Assembly (NCBI GenBank): GCA_052143655.1
Contig: JBKQSL010000421.1
Coordinates: forward strand, 1-29,968
DNA length: 29,968 bases
DNA from: CAVSUR01 sp052143655
Lineage (GTDB): Bacteria; Actinomycetota; Actinomycetes; Streptosporangiales; Streptosporangiaceae
Direction: 5' to 3'
Position numbers and translations under genes: made by a program. This document shows positions 17,262 through 24,411 of the stretch, one piece after another (positions within the stretch are counted from its first letter, which is position 1; the number at the start of each line of letters is the position of its first letter). The notes beneath the pieces were generated by a model that worked only from the letters and a program-made list of their open reading frames with translations, did no database searches and was not told where the DNA came from.

Positions 17262-19406
17262 CTACTGGGCCACCGTGGTCTTCTGCACGTGCAGCAGGAA
17301 CTCGGCGTTGCTCTTGGTCTCCTTCATCCGCTCCAGCAGGACCTCCAGGGCCTGCTGCGGCTCCAGGGCGTGCAGCACCCGGCGCAGCTGCCAGACGATC
17401 TTCAGCTCCTCGGGAGCCAGCAGCAGCTCCTCCTTGCGGGTGCCGGAGGCGTCCACGTCGATGGCCGGGAAGATCCGCTTGTCGGCCAGCTCGCGGCGCA
17501 GCCGCAGCTCCATGTTGCCGGTGCCCTTGAACTCCTCGAAGATGACCTCTTCCATCCGCGACCCGGTCTCGATCAGCGCCGTGGCCAGGATGGTCAGCGA
17601 GCCGCCGTGCTCGATGTTGCGCGCCGCGCCGAAGAACCGCTTGGGCGGGTACAGCGCGGCCGAGTCGACACCGCCGGACAGGATCCGGCCGCTGGCCGGG
17701 GCGGCCAGGTTGTAGGCGCGGCCCAGCCGGGTGATCGAGTCGAGCAGCACGACTACGTCGTGGCCCATCTCCACCAGCCGCTTAGCCCGCTCGATCGCGA
17801 GCTCGGCCACGGTGGTGTGGTCGTCGGCCGGCCGGTCGAAGGTCGAGTGGATTACCTCGCCCTTGACCGTGCGCTGCATGTCGGTGACTTCCTCAGGGCG
17901 CTCGTCCACCAGGACGACCATGAGGTGGCACTCGGGGTTGTTCTTGGTGATCGCGTTGGCGATCGCCTGCAGGATCATCGTCTTGCCGGCCTTGGACGGC
18001 GACACGATCAGGCCGCGCTGGCCCTTGCCGATCGGGGCGACGAGATCGATGATCCGGGTGGTCATGATCGACGGGTCGGTCTCCAGCCGCAGCCGGTCCT
18101 GCGGGTACAGCGGCACCAGCTTGGCGAAATCGGGCCGGTTGCGCGCCTGCTCGGGCTCCAGGCCGTTGATCTTGTCCAGCCGGACGAGCGCGTTGAACTT
18201 CTCCCGCCGCTCGCCGTCGCGGGGCTGGCGGATGGCGCCCTCGATCACGTCGCCCTTGCGCAGCCCGTACCGCCGCACCTGGGACAGCGAGACATACACG
18301 TCGTTGGAGCCCGGCAGGTAGCCCGTGGTGCGGACGAACCCGTAGTTGTCGAGCACGTCGAGGATGCCGGCGATCGGGATGAGCACGTCATCCTCGCTGA
18401 TCACGGGCTCGGCGTCGCCGCTGCCCCGCTCGCGGCGCCGATTGCCGGAGTTGCGGTTGCGGAACCGGTCCCGGTTGCGGCGGCCGCCGGAGCTGTCCCG
18501 GTCGTCGTCACGGCCGCCCTGGCCGCCGTCGCGCTGGCCCCCGTCGCGCTGGCCCCCGTCGCGCTGGCCGCTGTCGCGCTGGCCCTCGTTGCGCTGGCCC
18601 TCGTTGCGGGAATCCCGGTGCTCGCCGCCGTCGCTGGCCGCCCGGGGCTGCTCGTCCCGGCGGGCGCCGTTCGCGCCGGCGTCGTCGGCACGCCCGTTGC
18701 CGGCGCCGTCCCGGCGGCCGTTGCCGCGCCGCCGGCGCTCGCCGCGCTGTCCGTCGCCGGAGTGCTGGACATCGTCGCGCTGGCCGGCCGTGGCGACTGC
18801 CGGAGCGGCGGCCGCCTGGGGTGCGCCCCCGCCGGCCGGCGCCTCGGCGCCGATCCCGTCCTGGCGGGGGGCTTCGCCTATTCCGCCCGCGGGGCTGCCG
18901 CCCACGCCCGGTTCCGTCGATGTCTGTGTTTCCATAACGTCCTGCTTACGGTGGCGGGTTCGGCCGGCTCCCGCAGGCACGCCCCGCTGAACTGAGTTGT
19001 CGGTGTCCTGGCTCTCGCTGGCTGCGGCCTGCTGCTCCGCGCGCTCACCGCCAGCTGGCGTGGCAGCCCGCTCGCCGCCTGCCGCCGCCGCGCCGGCGCC
19101 GCGGCGCTCCTCGATTGCCGCGATCAGCTGTCCCTTGCGCATCCGGCCTGTCCCGGTGATGCCAAGCGACTGCGCGAGCCGCTGAAGCTCCGGCAGCAGC
19201 ATGGCCGACAGTCCGGTGCCGCGCCGGCTCGAACCGCCGGATCCGGCCCCGTCTTCGCCGTCACCAGTGTCCGGCCAGGAGCGTACCGCGCCCGAATGCT
19301 GCGCGGAAGTCCCGGCCGAGTCCGCCGGGCCGCTGACAGCGGACATAACGGGACGCTCTTCTGGCATGTCGGGCGTAGCCGAGAACAGGTCGATGGTTTC
19401 GCTCAC
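17262..19406 (-). CDS. rho: Transcription termination factor Rho with long N-terminal insertion
   Basis: Hexameric RNA-dependent helicase that ends transcription. The 714-aa product has a Rho_N helical domain (about 63-105), an RNA-binding cold-shock-like domain (about 340-410, with GILDVLDNYGFVRTTGYLPG) and the ATPase core. The core shows Walker A SKAGKT (471-476), VLVDERPEEVTDM, and VVVLLDSITRLGRAYN. Between the domains (about 106-335) is a disordered Q/R/G/D/N-rich insertion, typical of actinobacteria, that includes GQRDG repeats. E. coli Rho is 419 aa. The GTG start has AAGGA seven bases upstream. Confidence 0.97.
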   Translation of the reverse strand: MSETIDLFSATPDMPEERPVMSAVSGPADSAGTSAQHSGAVRSWPDTGDGEDGAGSGGSSRRGTGLSAMLLPELQRLAQSLGITGTGRMRKGQLIAAIEERRGAGAAAAGGERAATPAGGERAEQQAAASESQDTDNSVQRGVPAGAGRTRHRKQDVMETQTSTEPGVGGSPAGGIGEAPRQDGIGAEAPAGGGAPQAAAAPAVATAGQRDDVQHSGDGQRGERRRRGNGRRDGAGNGRADDAGANGARRDEQPRAASDGGEHRDSRNEGQRNEGQRDSGQRDGGQRDGGQRDGGQGGRDDDRDSSGGRRNRDRFRNRNSGNRRRERGSGDAEPVISEDDVLIPIAGILDVLDNYGFVRTTGYLPGSNDVYVSLSQVRRYGLRKGDVIEGAIRQPRDGERREKFNALVRLDKINGLEPEQARNRPDFAKLVPLYPQDRLRLETDPSIMTTRIIDLVAPIGKGQRGLIVSPSKAGKTMILQAIANAITKNNPECHLMVVLVDERPEEVTDMQRTVKGEVIHSTFDRPADDHTTVAELAIERAKRLVEMGHDVVVLLDSITRLGRAYNLAAPASGRILSGGVDSAALYPPKRFFGAARNIEHGGSLTILATALIETGSRMEEVIFEEFKGTGNMELRLRRELADKRIFPAIDVDASGTRKEELLLAPEELKIVWQLRRVLHALEPQQALEVLLERMKETKSNAEFLLHVQKTTVAQ
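18519..18608. repeat. 15-bp tandem repeat, six units, in the rho insertion
   Basis: Six units of CTGGCCGCCGTCGCG type (variants CCCCGTCGCG, GCTGTCGCG, CTCGTTGCG) lie end to end and encode five-residue GQRDG/GQRNE repeats on the minus strand. The two middle and two last copies are identical pairs, which points to recent slippage. Confidence 0.88.
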
Positions 19407-19452
19407 AGGGGGTCCTTCCCAGGGTGCGAGCCTGCGCTGTCGAAGTTGCGCG

Positions 19453-19731
19453 CTACGGCTCGCGGTCGCGTATTACCCGCTTTTCCGGCCAAGCTGATGT
19501 GCGTGGCCAGTGATTGTCGTGCTGCCATCCCCGCGCTTTCCCGCATAGGGCCGACGTCCGCATGCATGCGCCAGAGTCCGTCCTGCGGACCAGGGTCGGC
19601 ACCAGGCAGACAAGGACTTCCCGCGGTGGGTAGATGCCGTTGACAGGCCGCCAGCCGATGGAGGCACTGGTCAGTACCGCTCGGAGAGCGGGCGAGCACC
19701 TGTCCCCGTGGAGGGGCATCCGGTGCAGCAT
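19453..19731 (-). CDS. Possible upstream ORF in the rho leader (uncertain)
   Basis: A 92-codon frame opening MLHRMPLHGDRCSPALRAVL lies wholly within the roughly 330-nt stretch before rho and ends 46 bases before the rho start. A TAAGCT -10-like hexamer lies immediately upstream. The composition (many C, W, H, R) is unlike ordinary proteins here and I recognise no domain. It may be a short leader peptide or just open sequence; translation has not been shown. Confidence 0.25.
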   Translation of the reverse strand: MLHRMPLHGDRCSPALRAVLTSASIGWRPVNGIYPPREVLVCLVPTLVRRTDSGACMRTSALCGKARGWQHDNHWPRTSAWPEKRVIRDREP

Positions 19732-19733
19732 CT

Positions 19734-19739
19734 AGCTTA
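19734..19739 (-). promoter_or_regulatory. Candidate -10 (TAAGCT) of a rho promoter
   Basis: The minus strand reads GTGTTAAGCTAGATG here, a TAnnnT hexamer 327 bases ahead of the rho start, in a locally AT-richer patch. It would give a long rho leader, as expected for a gene that commonly regulates itself by Rho-dependent attenuation. No clear -35 was found. Confidence 0.35.
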
Positions 19740-20090
19740 ACACCCTCAGGGCCCACGGCATTCCTTCAGGGCTGCGTGTCAATGCGGGAAGATGCCGGCA
19801 GCAGCGGCACGGTCCGCCAGAACGGCTACCGGGCAGGCAAGCAAGCATGCGGTGCGGTGTCAGCGCACCGGCAGGAGCATGGCCGGCGCCCGGTGCAGAA
19901 TCTGGGGGGCGCGCCTGAGCTGTCGACGTCCAGGGGGCCTACATCGCATTGGATACCCGTTCCGCCGGCAATCGAACCACGCGGGTGGATGCCTGGGCGA
20001 GACCGGTCGCCAGATGCGATCCGATATCTCGCGAAGGTACTTCAACCAGGCGATCGCCACAAGTCACTGCTCGCTGCACCTGGGGTTCCC

Positions 20091-20150
20091 GTCACTGCAC
20101 CCGGGGTCACTGCGCCCGGGGTCGCTGCGCCAGGGGTCACTGCGCAGCCA
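20091..20150. repeat. 15-bp tandem repeat, four units, in gene-free sequence
   Basis: GTCACTGCACCCGGG, GTCACTGCGCCCGGG, GTCGCTGCGCCAGGG and a partial GTCACTGCGCAGCCA follow one another. The region has no recognised gene, but the period of 15 is the same as in the DUF2550 and rho arrays and hints at decayed or unrecognised coding sequence. Confidence 0.75.
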
Positions 20151-20229
20151 GGCGCACCGGGGTCGGCCTACCGGTCCAGGGACCTGGCGCGGACCCGCCG
20201 TTCCGCGCCCGGCGTGGCCGCGGAACCGG

Positions 20230-21303
20230 TCACATCCGCTGCGGCGGGGTCACGCCGATCAGCTCCAGGCCGACTGCGAGCACCGTGCGCACCGCATCTG
20301 CCAGCCACAGCCGGGCGGAGATCAGCGGCGCCTCACGCGCCGCGCCGCGGCCGCCGAACGGCAGCGCCGGGCACTGTTCCCGGCAGTCGAACCACCCGGC
20401 GGCGACATGCTCGAGATAAGCCGCGAGCTCGTGCGGCCGGCCGCGGCGGGCCGCGCCGGCGACCCGTTCCGGCAGCCAGGACAGCGCGTCCAGCAGCCGC
20501 AGCTCGCCGGGCGCGGCGAGCAGGCCCGGCGCCAGCCCGGCCGGAGCCAGCCGCGCCAGCCGCAGGCCAGCCGCCCGGCGCGGGGTGCCCGCCGCGTCCG
20601 CATGCGCCAGGCAGACTGCATACAGCGGATTAGAAAGATCATGCCGAACGCAGTTTTCCCGCCGCAGCCGGGCTGCCCCGCCCGTCGCGGCCCGGGCCAG
20701 CGCATAGCGGACAGCGTCGGGGCCGGCGTAGGCGATGGCGGCTTGCACCGGGGACGGACCGGGCGGTAGCGGTGACGGGGCGGGACAGGCTCGTTCTGCC
20801 GGTGAATCGAGCTGCGCGCCCGCCGCGGCGGCCATCCGGACGGTGACTGCCTGCGCTTGCCACTGCCAGGCCTGCGGCCAGGTCGCGGCGGCGGCCAGGT
20901 CAGGCCCGGCAATATCGGCCAGCTTGGTGCCGGCCAGCGCGCTGCTGCCCGCGCAGCCGCGGCCGGCCAGCACGATCCGCGGCGCGAGCGCGGCCAGCGC
21001 CGCGCCGGTCACGGTCACGGTCAGGTAGCCGCCCCCGGTGACCGAGGCCGCGGCGATGCCCGCGCCGCAGCCGAGCTGGGCGGCCAGGTAAGCGGCGACT
21101 GAGGCGGGCGCGTGCCCGGACATGCGGGCGAGGGCGAACGGGAGCGAGCTGGCATAGGTGCCCGGGCCGCCGCCCGCACCGGCCGGAGCGGGCCGCCAGG
21201 TCCCGGCGGCCGTCATCACGGCAGCCGCGGGCGGCAGGGCGCCATTTGTCACGCCCGCGTGCAGGACGGCTGCCAGCTGGGCACCGATGTCCCCGGTGAG
21301 CAC
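20230..21303 (-). CDS. ArgS-related DALR anticodon-binding protein
   Basis: 357-aa protein built from the two ends of arginyl-tRNA synthetase without its catalytic core. The N-terminal part (about 45-120) resembles the ArgS tRNA-recognition domain (YASSLPFALARMSG, GGGYLTVTVTGAALAAL). The C-terminal half is a DALR anticodon-binding domain ending ADAVRTVLAVGLELIGVTPP, a typical ArgS terminus. I see no HIGH or KMSKS motif, so it cannot charge tRNA. Relatives are annotated NrtL in streptomycetes; the function is not established, and tRNA binding is likely. GTG 21303 has no ribosome site but a TAGCCT -10-like element ends at 21310, suggesting a leaderless message. A tRNA-Arg gene lies 0.6 kb away. 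Confidence 0.75.
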   Translation of the reverse strand: MLTGDIGAQLAAVLHAGVTNGALPPAAAVMTAAGTWRPAPAGAGGGPGTYASSLPFALARMSGHAPASVAAYLAAQLGCGAGIAAASVTGGGYLTVTVTGAALAALAPRIVLAGRGCAGSSALAGTKLADIAGPDLAAAATWPQAWQWQAQAVTVRMAAAAGAQLDSPAERACPAPSPLPPGPSPVQAAIAYAGPDAVRYALARAATGGAARLRRENCVRHDLSNPLYAVCLAHADAAGTPRRAAGLRLARLAPAGLAPGLLAAPGELRLLDALSWLPERVAGAARRGRPHELAAYLEHVAAGWFDCREQCPALPFGGRGAAREAPLISARLWLADAVRTVLAVGLELIGVTPPQRM

Positions 21304-21309
21304 ACGACC

Positions 21310-21315
21310 AGGCTA
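21310..21315 (-). promoter_or_regulatory. Candidate -10 (TAGCCT) for a leaderless ArgS-like mRNA
   Basis: TAGCCT on the minus strand ends six bases before the GTG start codon, placing the transcription start at the start codon. Confidence 0.4.
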
Positions 21316-21400
21316 GGCCCGCCCGGCAGCCGCGCGGCCCGGCCAGCGGATCAGGCCAGGCCGTCAGCCGGGCGAGCCGACCCGGGCCTGGCCGTCGTCG

Positions 21401-21796
21401 TCAGTCGAAGGAGGCGTCCGGCGCGCCGGCCAGCTCGCGGACCACGCGGATCATCTCGGCCGGGTCGAACGGCTTGGTGAGATAGGCGTCGACGCCAATC
21501 TGCCGGCCGCGGTCCCGGTCATCCTCCTGGGCCCGGGCGGTGATCAGCACGACCTTGATCCCGGCCGTCTCCGGGTTGCGCCGCAGCTGGGTGGCGGTGA
21601 CCCAGCCGTCCAGCCGGGGCATCATGACGTCCAGCGTGATCACATCGGGCTGTACACGCGCGACCTGGTCCAGGCAGTCCTTGCCGTCGACAGCCGTGAC
21701 TACGTCGAACCCCTCTAGCTTGAGGTTGACGGCGATCAGCTGCCGGATCACCTCGTCATCGTCGACGACCAGCACCCGGCCCAGTCCCTGGATCAC
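21401..21796 (-). CDS. Single-domain response regulator (CheY-like receiver)
   Basis: 131-aa stand-alone receiver domain with no output domain. Acidic pocket D12-D13-D14 (VLVVDDDE), phospho-acceptor D56 in TLDVMMPRLDGW, the switch threonine T86 in VVLITARAQ and K108 in YLTKPF are all present. I place the start at GTG 21796: GATAAT lies ten bases upstream, giving a leaderless or nearly leaderless mRNA, and the frame upstream has no homology. No histidine kinase is nearby, so it must be phosphorylated by a distant kinase. Its position next to tRNA-Arg and the ArgS-like gene is conserved in streptomycetes. Confidence 0.9.
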   Translation of the reverse strand: MIQGLGRVLVVDDDEVIRQLIAVNLKLEGFDVVTAVDGKDCLDQVARVQPDVITLDVMMPRLDGWVTATQLRRNPETAGIKVVLITARAQEDDRDRGRQIGVDAYLTKPFDPAEMIRVVRELAGAPDASFD

Positions 21797-21805
21797 TCGC
21801 GTGAG

Positions 21806-21811
21806 ATTATC
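21806..21811 (-). promoter_or_regulatory. Candidate -10 (GATAAT) of the response regulator
   Basis: GATAAT on the minus strand, nine bases before the GTG start; matches the sigma70-type -10 at five of six positions. Confidence 0.5.
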
Positions 21812-21919
21812 CGCTCGGCCGCGTTCATGCCCGCAGATCAGTCCGGTGTCCGGAGATACTTGCGCACTGATACTCTTGCTCAGGCCCCGCGGGCAACGAC
21901 TCGGCGGGCACAGGCGCCA

Positions 21920-21991
21920 GCCCCCATAGCTCAGGGGATAGAGCAACGGCCTCCGGAGCCGTGTGCGCAGGTTCGAATCCTGCTGGGGGCG
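21920..21991 (+). tRNA. tRNA-Arg (anticodon CCG)
   Basis: Full cloverleaf. Acceptor GCCCCCA pairs with TGGGGGC, D stem GCTC/GAGC, anticodon stem ACGGC/GCCGT around loop CTCCGGA (anticodon CCG at 21953-21955, reads CGG), T stem GCAGG/CCTGC with loop TTCGAAT, discriminator G. The CCA end is not encoded. The gene faces away from the response regulator. Immediately 3' of it the sequence character changes to accessory DNA, as at many tRNA integration sites. Confidence 0.96.
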
Positions 21992-22370
21992 CTGCTGGAG
22001 ATGTTTTTTCGAACGTTCAGCCGCATTCCTCTTCCGTTCTGACGCAGGGCTGTCACCTGCGGAAACGCTGACAAGATCAACTCCGTGGCTCCCCGTACGC
22101 CCCCAGAACAGCTCCCTGGGTGAAGACCCGCAGGTCAATGTCGGCAAAGCAAATTACAAACCAGGCCGTGTGCGCAGCACAGCGACACCCACCCGAGACG
22201 TCAAGGTCGAGGTGCGCCCAGAACCCCTCGGCGCCTGGGCGACTGACTGCGGCGAGTGCTTTTGCGGACGGCATCGGTGGCGCGTCCCCGACCTCCCGCA
22301 AGTCGGCAGCCCTGACGGCGGCTCCGAAGACGCACCAGCAAGAACGCCGTCGTTGTCGCCGGACACGCGG
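21992..22370. other. 379-bp region between tRNA-Arg and the toxin gene, nothing recognised
   Basis: A short T-run (GTTTTTTCG) follows the tRNA and may help end its transcript. The rest gives only unfamiliar short frames. GC content is lower than in the housekeeping block to the left. No repeat of the tRNA 3' end longer than nine bases was found. Confidence 0.5.
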
Positions 22371-22820
22371 TCAGTTTCGCGCGGATCGCCTTGTTTTACG
22401 GATTTTGGCTGCGCGGTCGAGAGCGTCGGCGAGGCATGCCCCGAGGACGGGAGGCTTTTCTGTCGCCTCGTCACAGCATGGCGGTTTTGTCCGCCGGGCG
22501 GCGTCTGGCGGATCTACGCCCAGCAGGCGGTACATCTCGGCATAGACGTTCAGGATCGGGTCCTGATCGTTGTGCGGGCCAACCAGGAGGACCCATGCTC
22601 TGCCCGCCGATTCGAAGGCGACCACGACTCTGAGCGAACCGCTCAGGTGCTTTACACACAGGTGGTTAAGGGGCGTCGGCCCGCTGAGCCGGTAGGCGAG
22701 CGCCGCGCAGCCGCGGGCCGCGAGGTCGTTGAGGAACTCGCCGAAGGCTCTGGCCTGCCTGCGGCCCAGAGCGTCTATCTGCTGCTCCGCGCGTGCGGTG
22801 GCCAGGACTTCAGTGGGCAT
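22371..22820 (-). CDS. RelE/ParE-like toxin candidate
   Basis: 149-aa protein, second gene of a two-gene unit. The centre resembles the RelE-type toxin fold: an N-terminal helical part (ARAEQQIDALGRRQARAFGEFL), then strands LNHLCVKHLSGSLRVVVAFE and AWVLLVGPHNDQD, the usual end of the domain. The last 50 residues are basic and cysteine-containing (RRTKPPCCDE) and unusual. ATG 22820 lies seven bases after the antitoxin stop; the frame is open 60 bases further into the antitoxin gene. Toxins of this class cut mRNA at the ribosome or inhibit gyrase. Identification rests on pattern and context; moderate confidence. Confidence 0.6.
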   Translation of the reverse strand: MPTEVLATARAEQQIDALGRRQARAFGEFLNDLAARGCAALAYRLSGPTPLNHLCVKHLSGSLRVVVAFESAGRAWVLLVGPHNDQDPILNVYAEMYRLLGVDPPDAARRTKPPCCDEATEKPPVLGACLADALDRAAKIRKTRRSARN

Positions 22821-22827
22821 CCGAACG

Positions 22828-23298
22828 CTAGCGGTTTGCGGTCTCCCCCGGAGGCACCGGGCGCAGGACGCGTCCTTCACCCCGGTGCATCTGCCCGATG
22901 CTCTCGATCAGGTCATCTCGTTCCAGCAGCGCCGCGTCCTCGAGGCGGTGCCACACCTCATCGAGCAGATCCCGGTCCTGGCCGGCCGACCGCAACTCGC
23001 GGACAATATGGCTGATCTCATGAACGCTGCCTACATCAAGCAGCAGCCGCGGTGACCGCTGCGCAACGGCCAGAACCCCGCGAGCGGCCCACGCCCGCAC
23101 GGTCTTCTCGCTGAGATCCATCAGCCGCGCCGCGATGACCGGCCGGACGGTGCCCTCATCGGCCAGGACGGCCTTCGAGACAGCCAGGAGCTTCGCCCGG
23201 CGCTCATCGTCGCCGTCCAGAGTCCGGGCGACCTCCTCCACAATCTCGACTCGCTCGAACAGGCTGCGGATGCGAGTCTCCTCAACAGCGATACTCAC
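22828..23298 (-). CDS. HTH antitoxin-like protein
   Basis: 156-aa protein encoded just ahead of the toxin candidate. Residues about 50-77 read VRPVIAARLMDLSEKTVRAW followed by AARGVLA, a helix-turn-helix of the kind found in antitoxins and small MerR-like regulators. The C-terminal part (VGSVHEISHIVRELR, then an acidic helix) would be the toxin-binding segment. GTG 23298 has GGGAGG six bases upstream, stronger than anything ahead of the toxin, as expected when antitoxin must exceed toxin. It would repress its own promoter. Other possibility: an unrelated regulator. Confidence 0.6.
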   Translation of the reverse strand: MSIAVEETRIRSLFERVEIVEEVARTLDGDDERRAKLLAVSKAVLADEGTVRPVIAARLMDLSEKTVRAWAARGVLAVAQRSPRLLLDVGSVHEISHIVRELRSAGQDRDLLDEVWHRLEDAALLERDDLIESIGQMHRGEGRVLRPVPPGETANR

Positions 23299-23328
23299 GG
23301 CAGCCCTCCCCTCGCAGTCTTACTTCCG

Positions 23329-23358
23329 AGTATACGACACTTTCTCTGAACTCAGCAA
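23329..23358 (-). promoter_or_regulatory. Sigma70-type promoter for the antitoxin-toxin unit
   Basis: On the minus strand TTGCTG (23358-23353), an 18-base spacer, and TATACT (23334-23329), about 30 bases ahead of the antitoxin start. It is the best housekeeping promoter match in the window and stands out against the high-GC background. Confidence 0.6.
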
Positions 23359-23481
23359 ACCAGGTGAGCGGCACGACAAGGAGCACCAACCGCCTCCCCT
23401 CCAGCGGTACCGGAGCCGCATCACGGCCTCGGGCATCTGAGGCAATCTCAGCCGATCCGGGAGACTCAGCATGGCGAAACA

Positions 23482-24102
23482 TCAGGCAGAGGCCCCAAGA
23501 GACATTCCCCGGCAGAGCCGACTTGACAGGCAGGGACACCGCCTGGAGCGCGGCCTGGTATTTGTGATCTGCTCGGCATGGAATGACCCGGCTACGTTAA
23601 GCCGGACAGGCATGTTGCACTCCTCTACCTTGCGGAGCGCGGCAGCGTGCGCGCCGTCGCGTTGTGGCTGTTGTGCTGCGATGTTTCGCGCCGCAGTTGC
23701 ATAATCACCCAGCGCGAGCCGGAGCACGTCTGGCTTAGGAGTCCCGGCCAGGTCGCAAGTCAGCGCCGGCAGGGCCACCCTCAGCGTCTCCAGCCAGGAG
23801 ACCCGGCTCTTGGCTGCGGCATTCTGCCAGGCGGCCTTCACGAAGTCATCTGCATGCTCATAGCAGGACACGTCGTGATCGCGGCGGGTGATCGAGAGCG
23901 GCAGCCCCGTCTCGGTGCTGAAGCTCTCTCCCTTGCGCGCTGCCTCCAGGAGCTGAGCGCGGAACGCGTCGGCGAGGGCCTTGACGACGAAACCCTTGGT
24001 GAAACGCTCGGTGTCCACCCGCCAACGCACGCGGTAGCGGGCCTTCGTATCCGCGCGCTCGTGGAGCTGCCAGATCCGCACGTCGTAACTGTTCCCGGTC
24101 AC
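23482..24102 (-). pseudogene. Truncated tyrosine integrase (N-terminal part only)
   Basis: The frame starts GTG at 24102 (MTGNSYDVRIWQLHERADTK) and resembles the amino end of actinomycete element integrases: an N-terminal arm-binding region with RYRVRWRVDTERFTKGFV, then LLEAARKGESFSTETGLPLS, then the core-binding helices (YEHADDFVKAAWQ, KSRVSWLETLRVALPAL). After roughly residue 165-185 similarity fades and the frame stops at about 206 aa. Intact enzymes are about 400-480 aa; the catalytic R-HxxR-Y domain is absent and I do not find it nearby. The start overlaps the excisionase stop (GTGA). It points toward the tRNA, the usual orientation when the tRNA is the attachment site. Confidence 0.75.
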
Positions 24103-24299
24103 GTCGCGCCGTCCTCCGCCCATTCCTCCAGCCAGCGGCGCTTGATCTTCAGTGGGCCATTCCTGGTCGGACGGGTTGCCCGTGGCGCCACGCCGAGAGT
24201 GCGCCAGCGATCGAACGTGCGGCGCCCGATCTTCAGCTCGGCGCAGACTTCCTCGACCGTTAGCCACTCCTCCCCGGTACCTCGCGCTGTCTTGCCCAG
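24099..24299 (-). pseudogene. Excisionase-type (helix-turn-helix) remnant coupled to the integrase
   Basis: The frame reads EEWLTVEEVCAELKIGRRTF then DRWRTLGVAP, ending KIKRRWLEEWAEDGAT, the short winged-helix fold of element excisionases (HTH_17 type). There is no ATG, GTG or TTG in frame between the upstream in-frame stop (about 24336) and the conserved part; only a CTG at 24299. A neighbouring frame does offer ATG-ATG further up. This suggests a lost start or a frameshift near 24300. The stop overlaps the integrase GTG by four bases, the usual xis-int layout. Confidence 0.6.
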
Positions 24300-24357
24300 G
24301 GAACTGCTCGATGGCCGTCGCGCCTGGCGGGACCATCATGGTTCTCGCCGCAGCCGT

Positions 24358-24393
24358 GGATACCGGCCAGCTCGCGTGGCCTGGCCGGTATCC
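24358..24393. repeat. Perfect 13-bp inverted repeat GGATACCGGCCAG-N10-CTGGCCGGTATCC
   Basis: The arms are at 24358-24370 and 24381-24393. A second, smaller dyad, CGCGT-CCTT-ACGCG (24394-24407), abuts it. It lies just past the end of the serine hydrolase reading frame and upstream of the excisionase remnant. It may be a terminator for the hydrolase gene (no T-run), an operator of the element, or an element boundary. Confidence 0.7.
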
Positions 24394-24411
24394 GCGTCCT
24401 TACGCGGTGGT

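Larger units (their letters stand above)
19407..20229. other. 823-bp region without a recognised gene between rho and the ArgS-like gene
   Basis: It contains the rho leader (right up to about 19740) and then about 490 bp in which I recognise no protein, tRNA or element, apart from a short tandem repeat at 20091-20150. In streptomycetes and mycobacteria lysA, hom, thrC and thrB normally lie at this position; no fragment of them is recognisable. Confidence 0.6.

Noticed and set aside
17226..17271. CTACCGGGCC repeated three times before the rho stop
   Set aside because: Irregular spacing (19 and 17 bases) and one copy lies in the rho stop region; no clear function.
22098..22106. Nine-base inverted match to the tRNA-Arg 3' end (CGCCCCCAG) as an att site
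   Set aside because: Too short, wrong orientation, and expected by chance in GC-rich DNA.
22077..22301. 74-codon minus-strand frame after tRNA-Arg
   Set aside because: No domain and no convincing start signal; kept as gene-free.
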